Below, one piece after another: positions 15,608-24,259 of a DNA stretch of 40,679 nt. A model generated the notes under the pieces. That model did not search any database. It was not told the origin of the DNA and worked only from the letters and a program-made list of their open reading frames with translations. The stretch's first letter is position 1. Every line of letters begins with the position of its first letter. Both the position numbers and the translations under genes were made by a program. Origin of the DNA: Comamonadaceae bacterium. Lineage in GTDB: Bacteria; Pseudomonadota; Gammaproteobacteria; Burkholderiales; Burkholderiaceae_C. The stretch spans positions 1 through 40,679 of the forward strand of contig JAIYBZ010000023.1 of NCBI GenBank assembly GCA_027488255.1, read 5' to 3'.

Positions 15608-16804
15608 ATGATGAAGCGCCGTCAACTGTTGCAAGCCACCGCAGCTTGGCCCCTCACGCACATGAGCGCAGCGGTTTGGGCGCAAGACAAATGGGGCCAA
15701 GGGCAGGGCTATCCAACGGGTCTTCAGGGCGGCCTTAACCGTGAACCGCTTTACCGGGTGGGCAATTATTCGGGGGGCTTTGAGAAGATTTTTCGCCACA
15801 ACACCCTCAAAGCGGGCCCTGCGTCGGCGGTGCCTTACCAAGACAAGCCCACGTCGCTGGTCTATCGCTCGGGCTTTTCGGAGCGCACGCCCGAGGACTA
15901 TTTGAAGAATTGGCCGGTCACGGGTTTGCTGATCGCCCGGGGTCACCACATCATGTTGGAGCGCTACCAGTTTGAGCGCACGGCCAGCATGCGGTTGACC
16001 AGTTGGTCCATGGCCAAAAGCATCACGTCGTTGTTGCTGGGCATTTGCTTGGACCTGAAGCTCATCGACAGTTACGACGACCTGGCTGAAAAGTATGTGC
16101 CTGCGCTCAAGGGCACGCTGCATGGCGGCATTCCGTTGCGCCACCTCAGCAACATGTCCAGCGGCGCCGATGTGTTGCACGACCGCGATAACCCGGTCAT
16201 TTATCCCTCGGCCTTCATGTTCCCCAACGCCAGCATTGCCCGCACAGTGGCCGGTTGGAACCGCAGACAGGAAGACCCCGGCACGCGCTACAACTACAAC
16301 GAGTTGTGTCCGCTGACGCTGGGCATGGTGATTCGCCAAGTGAGTGGCATGAGCATGGCCGCGTTTGCTGAAAAAGTGCTGTGGCAACCGATGGGCGCCG
16401 AGGCAGATGCGACTTGGACCACCGACTCGGAGGGCCACGAATTTAATTGCGTGGGTTTTGCCGCACGCCTGCGCGATTGGGCGCGGCTCGGGCGCTTGGT
16501 GGCACAACGAGGCCAGGTGGCTGGCCAGCAAGTGGTGAGCGAAGCGTGGATCCACGAATGCACCCATTGGGGCGAGCGCGACCGCCAATGCCGCCATGGG
16601 GTGGCGGGCCCCGGGTTTGGCTACAAAGCCCACATGTGGCACGTCAAACCCGATGGTTCTCGGCTGTACTTCAATGGGCACCATGCGCAGCGTGTGCTGA
16701 TTGACATGCCCACGCAAACCGTGTTGGTGCAAACGGCCGTGGACCACGTCGGGCCTTGGCAAAGAGAGTTGCTCGATTTGTTTGACGCCGCGACACGGGC
16801 CTGA
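15608..16804 (+). CDS. Exported class-C beta-lactamase-family serine hydrolase
   Basis: The protein has 398 residues. The N-terminus MMKRRQLLQATAAW...AVWAQ looks like a signal peptide with twin arginines, so Tat export is possible. The penicillin-binding/beta-lactamase fold is marked by SxxK (SMAK, Ser134 and Lys137, within SWSMAKSITSLLLG) and YxN (RYNYNE, near 235). The C-terminal triad may be in the HVGPW or NGHHAQ region. Relatives include esterases, D-aminopeptidases and EstB-like enzymes, so true beta-lactamase activity should not be assumed. It follows the SRAP gene by 27 bases, in the same direction. Substrate unknown. Confidence 0.85.
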   Translation: MMKRRQLLQATAAWPLTHMSAAVWAQDKWGQGQGYPTGLQGGLNREPLYRVGNYSGGFEKIFRHNTLKAGPASAVPYQDKPTSLVYRSGFSERTPEDYLKNWPVTGLLIARGHHIMLERYQFERTASMRLTSWSMAKSITSLLLGICLDLKLIDSYDDLAEKYVPALKGTLHGGIPLRHLSNMSSGADVLHDRDNPVIYPSAFMFPNASIARTVAGWNRRQEDPGTRYNYNELCPLTLGMVIRQVSGMSMAAFAEKVLWQPMGAEADATWTTDSEGHEFNCVGFAARLRDWARLGRLVAQRGQVAGQQVVSEAWIHECTHWGERDRQCRHGVAGPGFGYKAHMWHVKPDGSRLYFNGHHAQRVLIDMPTQTVLVQTAVDHVGPWQRELLDLFDAATRA

Positions 16805-16917
16805 CGGTGGACCCGGCAAGCTCCGGGTGGGTCACAGCGATGGCCAAGATCGGGCCTCGTCAGGGCCTCTTGCGCCATGGCCAAGTTCGCTTTTTTGCGC
16901 GAGATGTGTACTTGATG

Positions 16918-16937
16918 AGCTGTATAAACATCCAGTA
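16918..16937 (+). promoter_or_regulatory. LexA box upstream of umuDC
   Basis: The core CTGT-N8-CCAG, in an AT-rich context and ending in CAGTA, matches 15 of 20 positions of the proteobacterial LexA (SOS) consensus, including both CTG...CAG half-sites. It ends 10 bases before the umuD start codon, where it would block transcription. This indicates SOS control of umuDC. Confidence 0.75.
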
Positions 16938-16947
16938 TATTCAAGAC

Positions 16948-17388
16948 ATGTCTCTCGCTGATTTTTCAACTCCACACCCTGTTTCTGTGTCCGCCGCACC
17001 GGTCTGGTTGGAGATGTGTGGGTGGGCGGTCCCGGCGGGGTTTCCGTCCCCCGCGGCCGACCACACGCGCAAGCGCATCGACCTGAACGAGCACCTGATC
17101 CGCAACAAAGAGGCGACCTTTATTTTTCGGGTCAAGGGCGACTCGATGAGCGGCATCGGCATCTACGAGGGCGACGAGCTGTTGGTGGACCGCTCCATCG
17201 AGCCCAAGCACGGCAACATCGTGTTGGCCGTGCTGAACGACGACTACACCGTCAAGCGCCTGTACCGCCGGGGCGGCGTGGTCAAGCTCATCGCCGAAAA
17301 CCCGCTGTTCCCGCCCATCGTGCTGAAAGACGGCGAAGAGCTGGTGATTTGGGGTGTGGTCACGCGCAACCTGCACAAGCTGTACTGA
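16948..17388 (+). CDS. umuD: UmuD, LexA-like self-cleaving subunit of DNA polymerase V
   Basis: The start chosen is ATG 16948, just after the LexA box; a longer frame to 16807 would run through the operator. The product has 146 residues. The cleavage site is Ala30-Gly31 in [12 protein letters not shown], replacing the Cys-Gly of E. coli UmuD. The Ser-Lys dyad is Ser66 (KGDSM) and Lys103 (YTVKRLY), with the same 37-residue spacing as in E. coli. After RecA-stimulated self-cleavage, UmuD' joins UmuC as the translesion polymerase. umuC follows after four bases, so the two form one SOS operon. Confidence 0.94.
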   Translation: MSLADFSTPHPVSVSAAPVWLEMCGWAVPAGFPSPAADHTRKRIDLNEHLIRNKEATFIFRVKGDSMSGIGIYEGDELLVDRSIEPKHGNIVLAVLNDDYTVKRLYRRGGVVKLIAENPLFPPIVLKDGEELVIWGVVTRNLHKLY

Positions 17389-17392
17389 CGCC

Positions 17393-18667
17393 ATGTTGCC
17401 GCCCACCCAGCAAGCCTTGGCGCTTGTGGATTGCAATAATTTTTATGTCTCGTGCGAGCGCATTTTTCGGCCCGACTTGGCGCGCGTGCCGATGGTGGTG
17501 TTGTCCAACAACGATGGCTGCGTGGTCTCGCGCTCAAACGAGGCGAAAGCGCTGGGCATCAAAATGGGCCAGCCTTGGTTTGAGTGCAAGGCCTTGGCCG
17601 AAGAACACGGCATCTTGGCCATGAGCAGCAACTACGCCTTGTACGCCGACATGTCCAACCGGGTCATGAGCATCTTGCGCGACTTTGCGCCGCAGTGCGA
17701 GGTGTATTCCATCGACGAATGCTTTGTCGATTTGACCGGACTGCCCCGGCTGCGCGAGCTCAGCTACGCCATGCGCGAGCGCGTGGGCCTGTGGACCGGC
17801 ATGCCGGTGTGCGTAGGCATCGGGCCCACCAAAACTTTGGCCAAACTGGCCAACCACGTGGCCAAAAAACACCCCCGGTCGAAAGGCGTTTTCAATTACA
17901 ACGCTCTCACCGCCGAGCAAAAAAAACAGTTGCTGTCCCGCCTGCCGGTGGAGGAGGTGTGGGGCGTGGGACGCAAGTTGACCCAGCGCTTGGCGCAGCG
18001 CGGCGTGCACACCGCCTTCGATTTGCGCGAGGCACACCTGCCGACACTGCGCGCCGAGTTTGGGGTGGTCATGGAAAAGACGCAGCGCGAGCTGCAAGAA
18101 ATACCGTGCATGCCCTTGGACCAAGTGCCGGCCGACAAAAAACAAATCATCTCCAGCCGCTCCTTCGGCGGCAAGGTCACCGAGTTACCGGTGCTGCAAG
18201 ACGCGCTGTCGACCTTTGTGGCCAATGCCTGTGCCAAATTGCGCGCCCAAAATAGCCACGCGGCGGTGATCCAGGTGTTTTTGCAGACCAACCGGTTTCG
18301 CAAAGACTTGCCGCAGTACATGCCCAGCTTGGCGGTGCCGCTGCCTTACCCCACCAACGACTCGCTCGAGGTCAACCGTTGGGTGGCCTACTTGTGTGAG
18401 CGCATGTTCAAGCCCGACTACACCTACAAAAAAGCCGGCATCGTGCTGAGTGAGATCAGCCCCGTCACACAGCGCCAAGGCGATTTGCTGGAAGCCGACA
18501 AACCCGACCAACACAAACTGATGCAGGCCCTGGACCAACTGAACGCGCGCTACGGCCGTGGCGCCGTCAAAGTGTCCACACAGGGCGCTTATGCGGGCTG
18601 GCAAATGAAGCAAGAACGCAAGTCGCCCAACTACACCACCAGCTGGGCCGATCTGCCTTGGGTGTGA
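17393..18667 (+). CDS. umuC: UmuC, catalytic subunit of DNA polymerase V
   Basis: The ATG at 17393 lies four bases after the umuD stop; a longer frame from 17354 overlaps umuD and was rejected. The product has 424 residues. Y-family polymerase motifs are present: [15 protein letters not shown] (first Asp, about residue 12), [14 protein letters not shown] and [10 protein letters not shown] (catalytic Asp-Glu, about 110). The thumb/HhH region reads [14 protein letters not shown], then the little finger, and a C-terminal DUF4113 tail ending [10 protein letters not shown]. It carries out error-prone translesion synthesis in the SOS response. An A8 run lies at 17919-17926 within the gene. Confidence 0.95.
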   Translation: MLPPTQQALALVDCNNFYVSCERIFRPDLARVPMVVLSNNDGCVVSRSNEAKALGIKMGQPWFECKALAEEHGILAMSSNYALYADMSNRVMSILRDFAPQCEVYSIDECFVDLTGLPRLRELSYAMRERVGLWTGMPVCVGIGPTKTLAKLANHVAKKHPRSKGVFNYNALTAEQKKQLLSRLPVEEVWGVGRKLTQRLAQRGVHTAFDLREAHLPTLRAEFGVVMEKTQRELQEIPCMPLDQVPADKKQIISSRSFGGKVTELPVLQDALSTFVANACAKLRAQNSHAAVIQVFLQTNRFRKDLPQYMPSLAVPLPYPTNDSLEVNRWVAYLCERMFKPDYTYKKAGIVLSEISPVTQRQGDLLEADKPDQHKLMQALDQLNARYGRGAVKVSTQGAYAGWQMKQERKSPNYTTSWADLPWV

Positions 18668-18744
18668 GCCCGCACAGTTGTTCTGGACTTGGGCGGGGCA
18701 GTTGCAGTAAGCTACAAGGTTTTCCACGTAACTTGTTGTCGTTC

Positions 18745-19194
18745 ATGGACAGTTCGCTCCCCTCCATTCCTGCAAAGCGCTATTTCACCATCGGTGAAGT
18801 GGGCGAATTGTGTGGCGTCAAGCCGCACGTTTTGCGGTATTGGGAGCAAGAATTCACGCAACTGCGGCCCGTCAAGCGGCGTGGCAATCGGCGCTATTAC
18901 CAGCACCACGAAGTGCTGATGATTCGGCGCATTCGCGACCTGCTGTACGACCAAGGCTTCACCATCAGCGGGGCCCGCAACCGGCTGCAAGAGCTGGTGC
19001 AAAGCGAGCGGCAGCTGCGCCGCAACGCCACCGATGGGGTGGATGCCGACGAGGTCTTGGGCAGCGCCGACGAAGATTTTGACGACATGGCCGAGCCCTT
19101 CGACAGCGCCGATGCGCCAGGCCACGCGCTTCAGGGCAAAAGCATCTCACTGCAAAAAGAGTTGATCGAAATTCGCGCCTTGCTCACGCTGTGA
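18745..19194 (+). CDS. MerR-family transcriptional regulator
   Basis: From ATG 18745 the protein has 149 residues; the longer frame from 18658 overlaps umuC. The MerR winged helix is clear: RYFTIGEVGELCGVKPHVLRYWEQEF (about 13-38, HTH), then RGNRRYYQHHEV and the dimer helix start IRRIRDLLYDQGFTISGARNRL. The C-terminal half is acidic and lacks effector-binding cysteines. In many betaproteobacteria this regulator is encoded between ihfA and a tRNA-Pro gene. Here the tRNA-Pro follows as expected, but umuC lies upstream in place of ihfA. Its target genes are not known. Confidence 0.9.
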   Translation: MDSSLPSIPAKRYFTIGEVGELCGVKPHVLRYWEQEFTQLRPVKRRGNRRYYQHHEVLMIRRIRDLLYDQGFTISGARNRLQELVQSERQLRRNATDGVDADEVLGSADEDFDDMAEPFDSADAPGHALQGKSISLQKELIEIRALLTL

Positions 19195-19210
19195 GGCCCG
19201 GGAAAACAGT

Positions 19211-19216
19211 TATAAT
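19211..19216 (+). promoter_or_regulatory. -10 promoter element of tRNA-Pro
   Basis: A perfect TATAAT lies 11 bases before the first base of the mature tRNA. No convincing TTGACA-like -35 box is seen at the usual distance. Confidence 0.55.
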
Positions 19217-19227
19217 TCGAAGCTTGT

Positions 19228-19304
19228 CGGCGTGTAGCGCAGCCTGGTAGCGCACTTGCATGGGGTGCAAGGGGTCGCGAGTTCGAATCCCGCCACGCCG
19301 ACCA
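19228..19304 (+). tRNA. tRNA-Pro (GGG anticodon)
   Basis: A 77-base cloverleaf begins CGGCGTG and ends CACGCCGACCA, so the acceptor stem pairs and the CCA end is encoded. The D-arm contains AGCGCAGCCTGGTAGCGC. The anticodon stem-loop is CTTGC-ATGGGGT-GCAAG with anticodon GGG, which reads proline codon CCC. The T-arm has the standard GTTCGAATCCC. It closely resembles E. coli tRNA-Pro(GGG). tRNA 3' ends are common integration sites, and a mobile-element remnant lies just downstream. Confidence 0.97.
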
Positions 19305-19321
19305 TTTATTAGTAAAAAACA

Positions 19322-19353
19322 GCCTCCAACTGGAAACAGTCGGGGGCTTTTTT
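19322..19353 (+). terminator. Intrinsic terminator after tRNA-Pro
   Basis: The outer stem GCCTCC/GGGGGC (one T-G pair) and inner stem ACTG/CAGT close a GAAA tetraloop, followed by six Ts. It lies 18 bases after the tRNA. Confidence 0.85.
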
Positions 19354-19456
19354 CGATTGCATGTCCCAAGCCCAAAGAAAAAGCCCCTGCACTCACATGC
19401 AGTCTTTTGCATTTTTGCGGCATTATTGATGATGGTGCGTCATCATCCAAAAGACT

Positions 19457-19493
19457 GACCTGTCACCCAAATACATGCGTGACAGGTCTTTTT
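19457..19493 (+). terminator. Strong intrinsic terminator-like hairpin
   Basis: GACCTGTCAC (19457-19466) and GTGACAGGTC (19479-19488) form a perfect 10-bp stem with a 12-base loop, followed by TTTTT. It lies just upstream of the ParB remnant. It may be the terminator of a lost gene of the mobile element, or it may insulate the tRNA operon. Confidence 0.7.
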
Positions 19494-19500
19494 GCTGTAG

Positions 19501-19823
19501 CAGGGTGAAGAGCGCCTGATCGAAGGGGGTCAGCGCGGCTCCATCCCGATCACCACCGCCTTGGAAATTGCTCGTGCCAGTGCCAACGATCCAAAGAACG
19601 CCAACACCAACGGAAATGGCGAGGGGCAGGGCGAGGGAGCTGGCTCCACCTGGGCGACCTGCTGAAAGAAGCCTATGAAAATGGCCAACTCAAAGGCCGC
19701 CAGATCATCGAGGCCAAGCGCCTGATCGAAAAACGCCAAGAGTTGGGCCCATCTTCACCCAATGCGGCCCAGATCAAACCGCCCACCTCCAGCTACAGCC
19801 TGGTGCGCACCTAACAAAAAGAG
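19501..19823 (+). pseudogene. ParB/RepB-type gene remnant (first of a former pair)
   Basis: The frame from 19501 reads ...ERLIEGGQRGSIPITTALEIARA, which looks like the middle of a ParB-like protein (the segment after the helix-turn-helix). Homology then moves to another frame (LGDLLKEAYENGQLKGRQI, then IEAKRLIEKRQELG), showing a frameshift between about 19600 and 19660. The second frame runs to SYSLVRT and an in-frame TAA at 19812-19814, then continues as QKEVERQRKMVL. The N-terminal nuclease-like domain is absent altogether. The gene is therefore truncated, frameshifted and stopped. It looks like a relic of a plasmid- or ICE-type partition module next to a tRNA gene. Confidence 0.65.
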
Positions 19824-20879
19824 GTGGAGCGTCAGCGCAAGATGGTCCTCAAAGCCGAGCATGCCCACCAGCGCCTGCTGCTGGTGGAGCAGGGCCTCAA
19901 GAAACTCTTTGCCTACGAAAACTTTGTCACCCTGCTGCGCGCCGAAGGGCTGGACACCCTGCTGGGCTTCGACCTAGAAACCTACCAGGTGCCGCTGGAC
20001 CACCTGTTACCCAGCAAAAAGATCATGGACGGCACCATGAGCACCCGCAAATACAAGCAGGTGGTCTCGTCAATCCACGAAATCGGGCTCATCGAACCCC
20101 TGTCCGTCATCCAGCCCGACCCTAAAAAGTCAGAGTTCCTGCTGCTGGATGGCCACTTGCGCGTGTTGGCCCTTAAAGAGCTGGGTATGGAAACCGCGCC
20201 CTGCCTCATGGCCAAAGACGACGAAACCTTCTCGTACAACCACCGGATCAACCGCCTGTCCACAGTGCAAGAACATTACATGCTGCGCCGCGCCATCGAC
20301 CGTGGCGTTAGCCGCGAGCGCTTGGCCAGAGCCTTCAATGTCAACCTCAGCTCTATCAACCGCCGCATCAACCTGCTCGAAGGCATCTGCCCCGAAGCCA
20401 TCGACCTGCTGCAAGACAAGCAATTTACCCCAGACGTCACCCGCATCCTCCGCAACATGAAGGCGGCCCGGCAGGTGGAGGCGGTAGAGCTGATGGTGAC
20501 CAGCAACACCATCACCGTGGCCCACGCCGAAGCCCTGCCTAAAGCCACGCCGCCCGAACAGCGGGCCGACCTCAAGCCCGCCGATCGTGACAAAACTTCG
20601 CCCATCGAGCAGATCGTCAAGCTGGAGAAGGAAATGAGCCAGGTGCAGACCCAGTACAAAGACGCCGAGCAGAATTACGGCTCAGACCTGCTCAACCTGG
20701 TAGTGGCCAAGGGGTACTTGACCAAACTGCTGTCCAACGAGGCGGTGAACAGTTACATCCAACGCCACGAACCCGAGATCCTGGAGCAGTTTGAACTGGT
20801 GGTGAACACCGTCAGCATGGAAGAAGCCGTCCAACAGCAGGCCGAAACGACGCCAGCAGACGTCTGCGAAGTGTCATAA
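19824..20879 (+). CDS. ParB/RepB C-terminal-domain protein, hybrid of two partition genes
   Basis: The open frame has 351 codons from a GTG at 19824, though translation could also start at an internal ATG (20026 or 20038). The first 50 or so residues (ERQRKMVLKAEHAHQRLL...ENFVTLLRAEGLDTL) look like the C-terminus of the upstream ParB homologue. From about residue 52 (FDLETYQVPLDHLLPSKK) the protein is a second homologue, with the ParB nuclease-like domain (IGLIEPLSVIQPD, LLLDGHLRVLAL), a helix-turn-helix (VSRERLARAFNVNLSSINRRINLL) and a plasmid-partition RepB C-terminal domain. The join suggests a deletion that fused two tandem genes. DNA segregation or regulation of a mobile element is the family role. 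Whether it is still made is doubtful. Confidence 0.65.
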   Translation: MERQRKMVLKAEHAHQRLLLVEQGLKKLFAYENFVTLLRAEGLDTLLGFDLETYQVPLDHLLPSKKIMDGTMSTRKYKQVVSSIHEIGLIEPLSVIQPDPKKSEFLLLDGHLRVLALKELGMETAPCLMAKDDETFSYNHRINRLSTVQEHYMLRRAIDRGVSRERLARAFNVNLSSINRRINLLEGICPEAIDLLQDKQFTPDVTRILRNMKAARQVEAVELMVTSNTITVAHAEALPKATPPEQRADLKPADRDKTSPIEQIVKLEKEMSQVQTQYKDAEQNYGSDLLNLVVAKGYLTKLLSNEAVNSYIQRHEPEILEQFELVVNTVSMEEAVQQQAETTPADVCEVS

Positions 20880-20887
20880 CCTTAATG

Positions 20888-20921
20888 TTTTCGATAAATA
20901 TTTTGCCCATGTCATCGAAAA
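20888..20921. promoter_or_regulatory. Inverted repeat in the polysaccharide-cluster leader
   Basis: TTTTCGAT (20888-20895) and ATCGAAAA (20914-20921) are perfect 8-base reverse complements separated by 18 bases. They lie just before a possible -10 box and upstream of the EPS-associated MarR gene. This could be an operator for that regulator or another, but this is inference. Confidence 0.4.
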
Positions 20922-20937
20922 CTCATCTGATGGAATC

Positions 20938-20943
20938 TACAAT
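20938..20943 (+). promoter_or_regulatory. Possible -10 box for the polysaccharide operon
   Basis: TACAAT differs from TATAAT at one position and lies 98 bases before the first gene. No good -35 box is seen 17 bases upstream, so a regulator may be needed. The long leader to the start codon includes an ops element. Confidence 0.35.
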
Positions 20944-21012
20944 CATGCGAATTCGCACAAACGTTCCGCCATGGAACAGCCCCTAGCGCGCTTGCCGATC
21001 GTGACACGGTAC

Positions 21013-21023
21013 GGCGGTAGCGT
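21013..21023 (+). promoter_or_regulatory. ops element (RfaH/NusG-paralogue recruitment site)
   Basis: The 11 bases GGCGGTAGCGT match the E. coli operon-polarity-suppressor (ops) sequence exactly, and the next base is G as in the extended consensus. In enterobacteria, RfaH binds the paused RNA polymerase at ops, suppresses termination and helps ribosomes load in long surface-polysaccharide operons. The site lies 18 bases before the first gene of a polysaccharide cluster on the correct strand, exactly where it would act. The cognate factor is not in this window. Confidence 0.75.
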
Positions 21024-21040
21024 GGCCAAACCTCCCGCAC

Positions 21041-21406
21041 ATGACCAGCCGCCGATCCCAGCTCCAGGAAGACACCTACTTTCGGGTCTTGCGCATGCTG
21101 CAAGACAACCCCGACATGACGCAGCGCGAGATTGCCGAAGAATTGGGTATCAGCACCAGTGGGCTCAACTATTGCCTCAAGGCGCTCATCGACAAAGGCT
21201 GGGTCAAGGTGCAGAACTTTAGCCAGAGCAAAAACAAGTTTGGCTATATCTATGTGCTCACGCCAAAGGGTATTGCCGAAAAGGCCATGCTTGCTGGCCG
21301 CTTTTTGAAGCGAAAGATGGCTGAGTACGATTCGCTCAAGGCAGAGATTGATGCCTTGAAGTTGGAAGGAACTATTTCAATTGATACCACAAATACAGCA
21401 ATATGA
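21041..21406 (+). CDS. MarR-family EPS-associated transcriptional regulator
   Basis: The protein has 121 residues. A winged-helix domain fills the N-terminal two thirds: YFRVLRMLQDNPDMTQREIAEEL, then GISTSGLNYCLKALIDKGWVKV as the recognition helix region, then a wing with YIYVLTPKGIAEKAML. A C-terminal helix (RFLKRKMAEYDSLKAEIDAL) probably forms a coiled coil. The pattern matches the small EPS-associated regulator family (TIGR04176) found at the head of exopolysaccharide clusters in proteobacteria. Its ATGA overlap with the next gene couples it to the cluster. It lies just after the ops element. Self-regulation is plausible but not shown. Confidence 0.85.
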   Translation: MTSRRSQLQEDTYFRVLRMLQDNPDMTQREIAEELGISTSGLNYCLKALIDKGWVKVQNFSQSKNKFGYIYVLTPKGIAEKAMLAGRFLKRKMAEYDSLKAEIDALKLEGTISIDTTNTAI

Positions 21407-22698
21407 ACCCAAATAAAAAAATAGCAATCATTGGCTTGGGCTACGTCGGTCTTCCCCTTGCGGTCGAATTTGGCAAACACCGTTCGGTTTTTGGTTTTGA
21501 TATTAACCAGCAACGTATTGCCGAGTTGCAATCAGGTCAGGACCACACCCTGGAGTGCAGCCCTGCACAACTTAAAGAGGCGATCCAACTCAGCTACAGC
21601 AGCCAGCTTGACGACCTAAAGGCTTGCGAAATCTTCATCGTCACCGTGCCTACCCCGGTAGACCAGGCCAACCGCCCCGACATGACTCCTCTGGTCAAAG
21701 CAAGCGAAACCGTGGGCCAGGCGTTGAAGACGGGCGACATTGTCATTTACGAGTCGACAGTCTATCCGGGCGCGACCGAAGAAGTGTGCGTGCCCGTGCT
21801 CGAAAAGTTCAGCGGGCTGAAGTTCAATCAAGATTTTTACTGTGGATACAGCCCCGAGCGCATCAACCCCGGCGACAAGGTCAACACCCTCACCACCATC
21901 CGCAAAATTACCAGCGGAAGCACCCCCGAAGTGGCTGAAGAAGTAGATGCCCTTTACAACGGCATCATCAAAGCCGGCACCTGGAAGGCCAGCAGCATCA
22001 AAGTGGCTGAAGCCGCCAAAGTGATTGAAAACAGCCAGCGCGACCTGAACATCGCGTTCGTCAACGAACTGTCGGTCATCTTCGAGCGCATCGGCATCGA
22101 CACGCTGGAGGTGCTGGAGGCCGCAGGCAGCAAGTGGAACTTTCTGCCATTTCGCCCCGGCATGGTGGGTGGCCACTGTATCGGCGTGGACCCGTATTAC
22201 CTCACGCACAAAGCCGAAGAGCTGGGCTACCACCCGCAAATCATCCTGGCTGGCCGCCGCATGAACGACAACATGGCCCGCTATGCCGCACGCAACGTCA
22301 TCAAGCGCATGCTGCAAAACGGCATTGACGTCGCCCGCAGCAAAGTCGGCGTCATGGGCATCACATTCAAAGAAAACTGCCCCGACATCCGCAACAGCAA
22401 AGTGGCTGACCTGGTCAAAGAACTGCAAAGCTGGGGTGTCACCGTCGTCGTCACCGACCCTTGGGCAGAAGCTGCAGACGTCAAGCACGAATACGGCATC
22501 GAGCTTGGCGAAGTCAGTGCTCAGAACCCCGTTGATAGCTTGGTCATCGCCGTGGGCCACCAAGAGTTTCGCGCTCTCACCCCCGAAACACTCAAAAGCT
22601 ATTGCTCCACCGACCACCAGCCAGTCGCCGCAGATCTCAAAACTCTGTATGACCGACACGCCATGGCCAAGGCAGGATTCACCGTCTTCCGTTTCTAA
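21403..22698 (+). CDS. wbpA: UDP-N-acetylglucosamine 6-dehydrogenase (WbpA/TviB-like)
   Basis: The enzyme oxidises the C6 of UDP-GlcNAc to UDP-GlcNAcA with NAD+, the first step towards UDP-ManNAc3NAcA. The protein has 431 residues, the usual length. The NAD-binding motif IIGLGYVGLPLAVEF (about 9-23), the YESTVYPGATEE segment, the central GYSPERINPGD and the catalytic Cys259 in GGHCIGVDPYY are all present. A GITFKENCPDIRNSK motif marks the C-terminal domain. The match is better to WbpA/TviB-type GlcNAc dehydrogenases than to UDP-glucose dehydrogenases. wbpB, wbpD and wbpE homologues follow, which supports the substrate choice. It overlaps the MarR gene by four bases. Confidence 0.88.
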   Translation: MNPNKKIAIIGLGYVGLPLAVEFGKHRSVFGFDINQQRIAELQSGQDHTLECSPAQLKEAIQLSYSSQLDDLKACEIFIVTVPTPVDQANRPDMTPLVKASETVGQALKTGDIVIYESTVYPGATEEVCVPVLEKFSGLKFNQDFYCGYSPERINPGDKVNTLTTIRKITSGSTPEVAEEVDALYNGIIKAGTWKASSIKVAEAAKVIENSQRDLNIAFVNELSVIFERIGIDTLEVLEAAGSKWNFLPFRPGMVGGHCIGVDPYYLTHKAEELGYHPQIILAGRRMNDNMARYAARNVIKRMLQNGIDVARSKVGVMGITFKENCPDIRNSKVADLVKELQSWGVTVVVTDPWAEAADVKHEYGIELGEVSAQNPVDSLVIAVGHQEFRALTPETLKSYCSTDHQPVAADLKTLYDRHAMAKAGFTVFRF

Positions 22699-24254
<1,556 letters not shown>

Positions 24255-24259
24255 CGGCC

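Noticed and set aside
15269..16819. A 516-codon minus-strand open frame
   Set aside because: It lies opposite the SRAP and beta-lactamase-family genes, both of which have clear catalytic motifs. Its translation is low in family-like features and rich in His, Arg and Gln, as in shadow frames.
17919..17926. A8 run in umuC (and A8 or T8 runs in rfbA and the GT2 gene at 32176) as phase-variation tracts
   Set aside because: A/T runs of eight occur by chance fairly often in Lys- and Phe-rich coding sequence, and umuC is not a surface gene. They were not given the weight of the poly-G runs.
19228..19304. Second attachment copy of the tRNA-Pro 3' end
   Set aside because: Reading the downstream sequence by eye I did not find another copy of GTTCGAATCCCGCC in the window, so no att pair is claimed.
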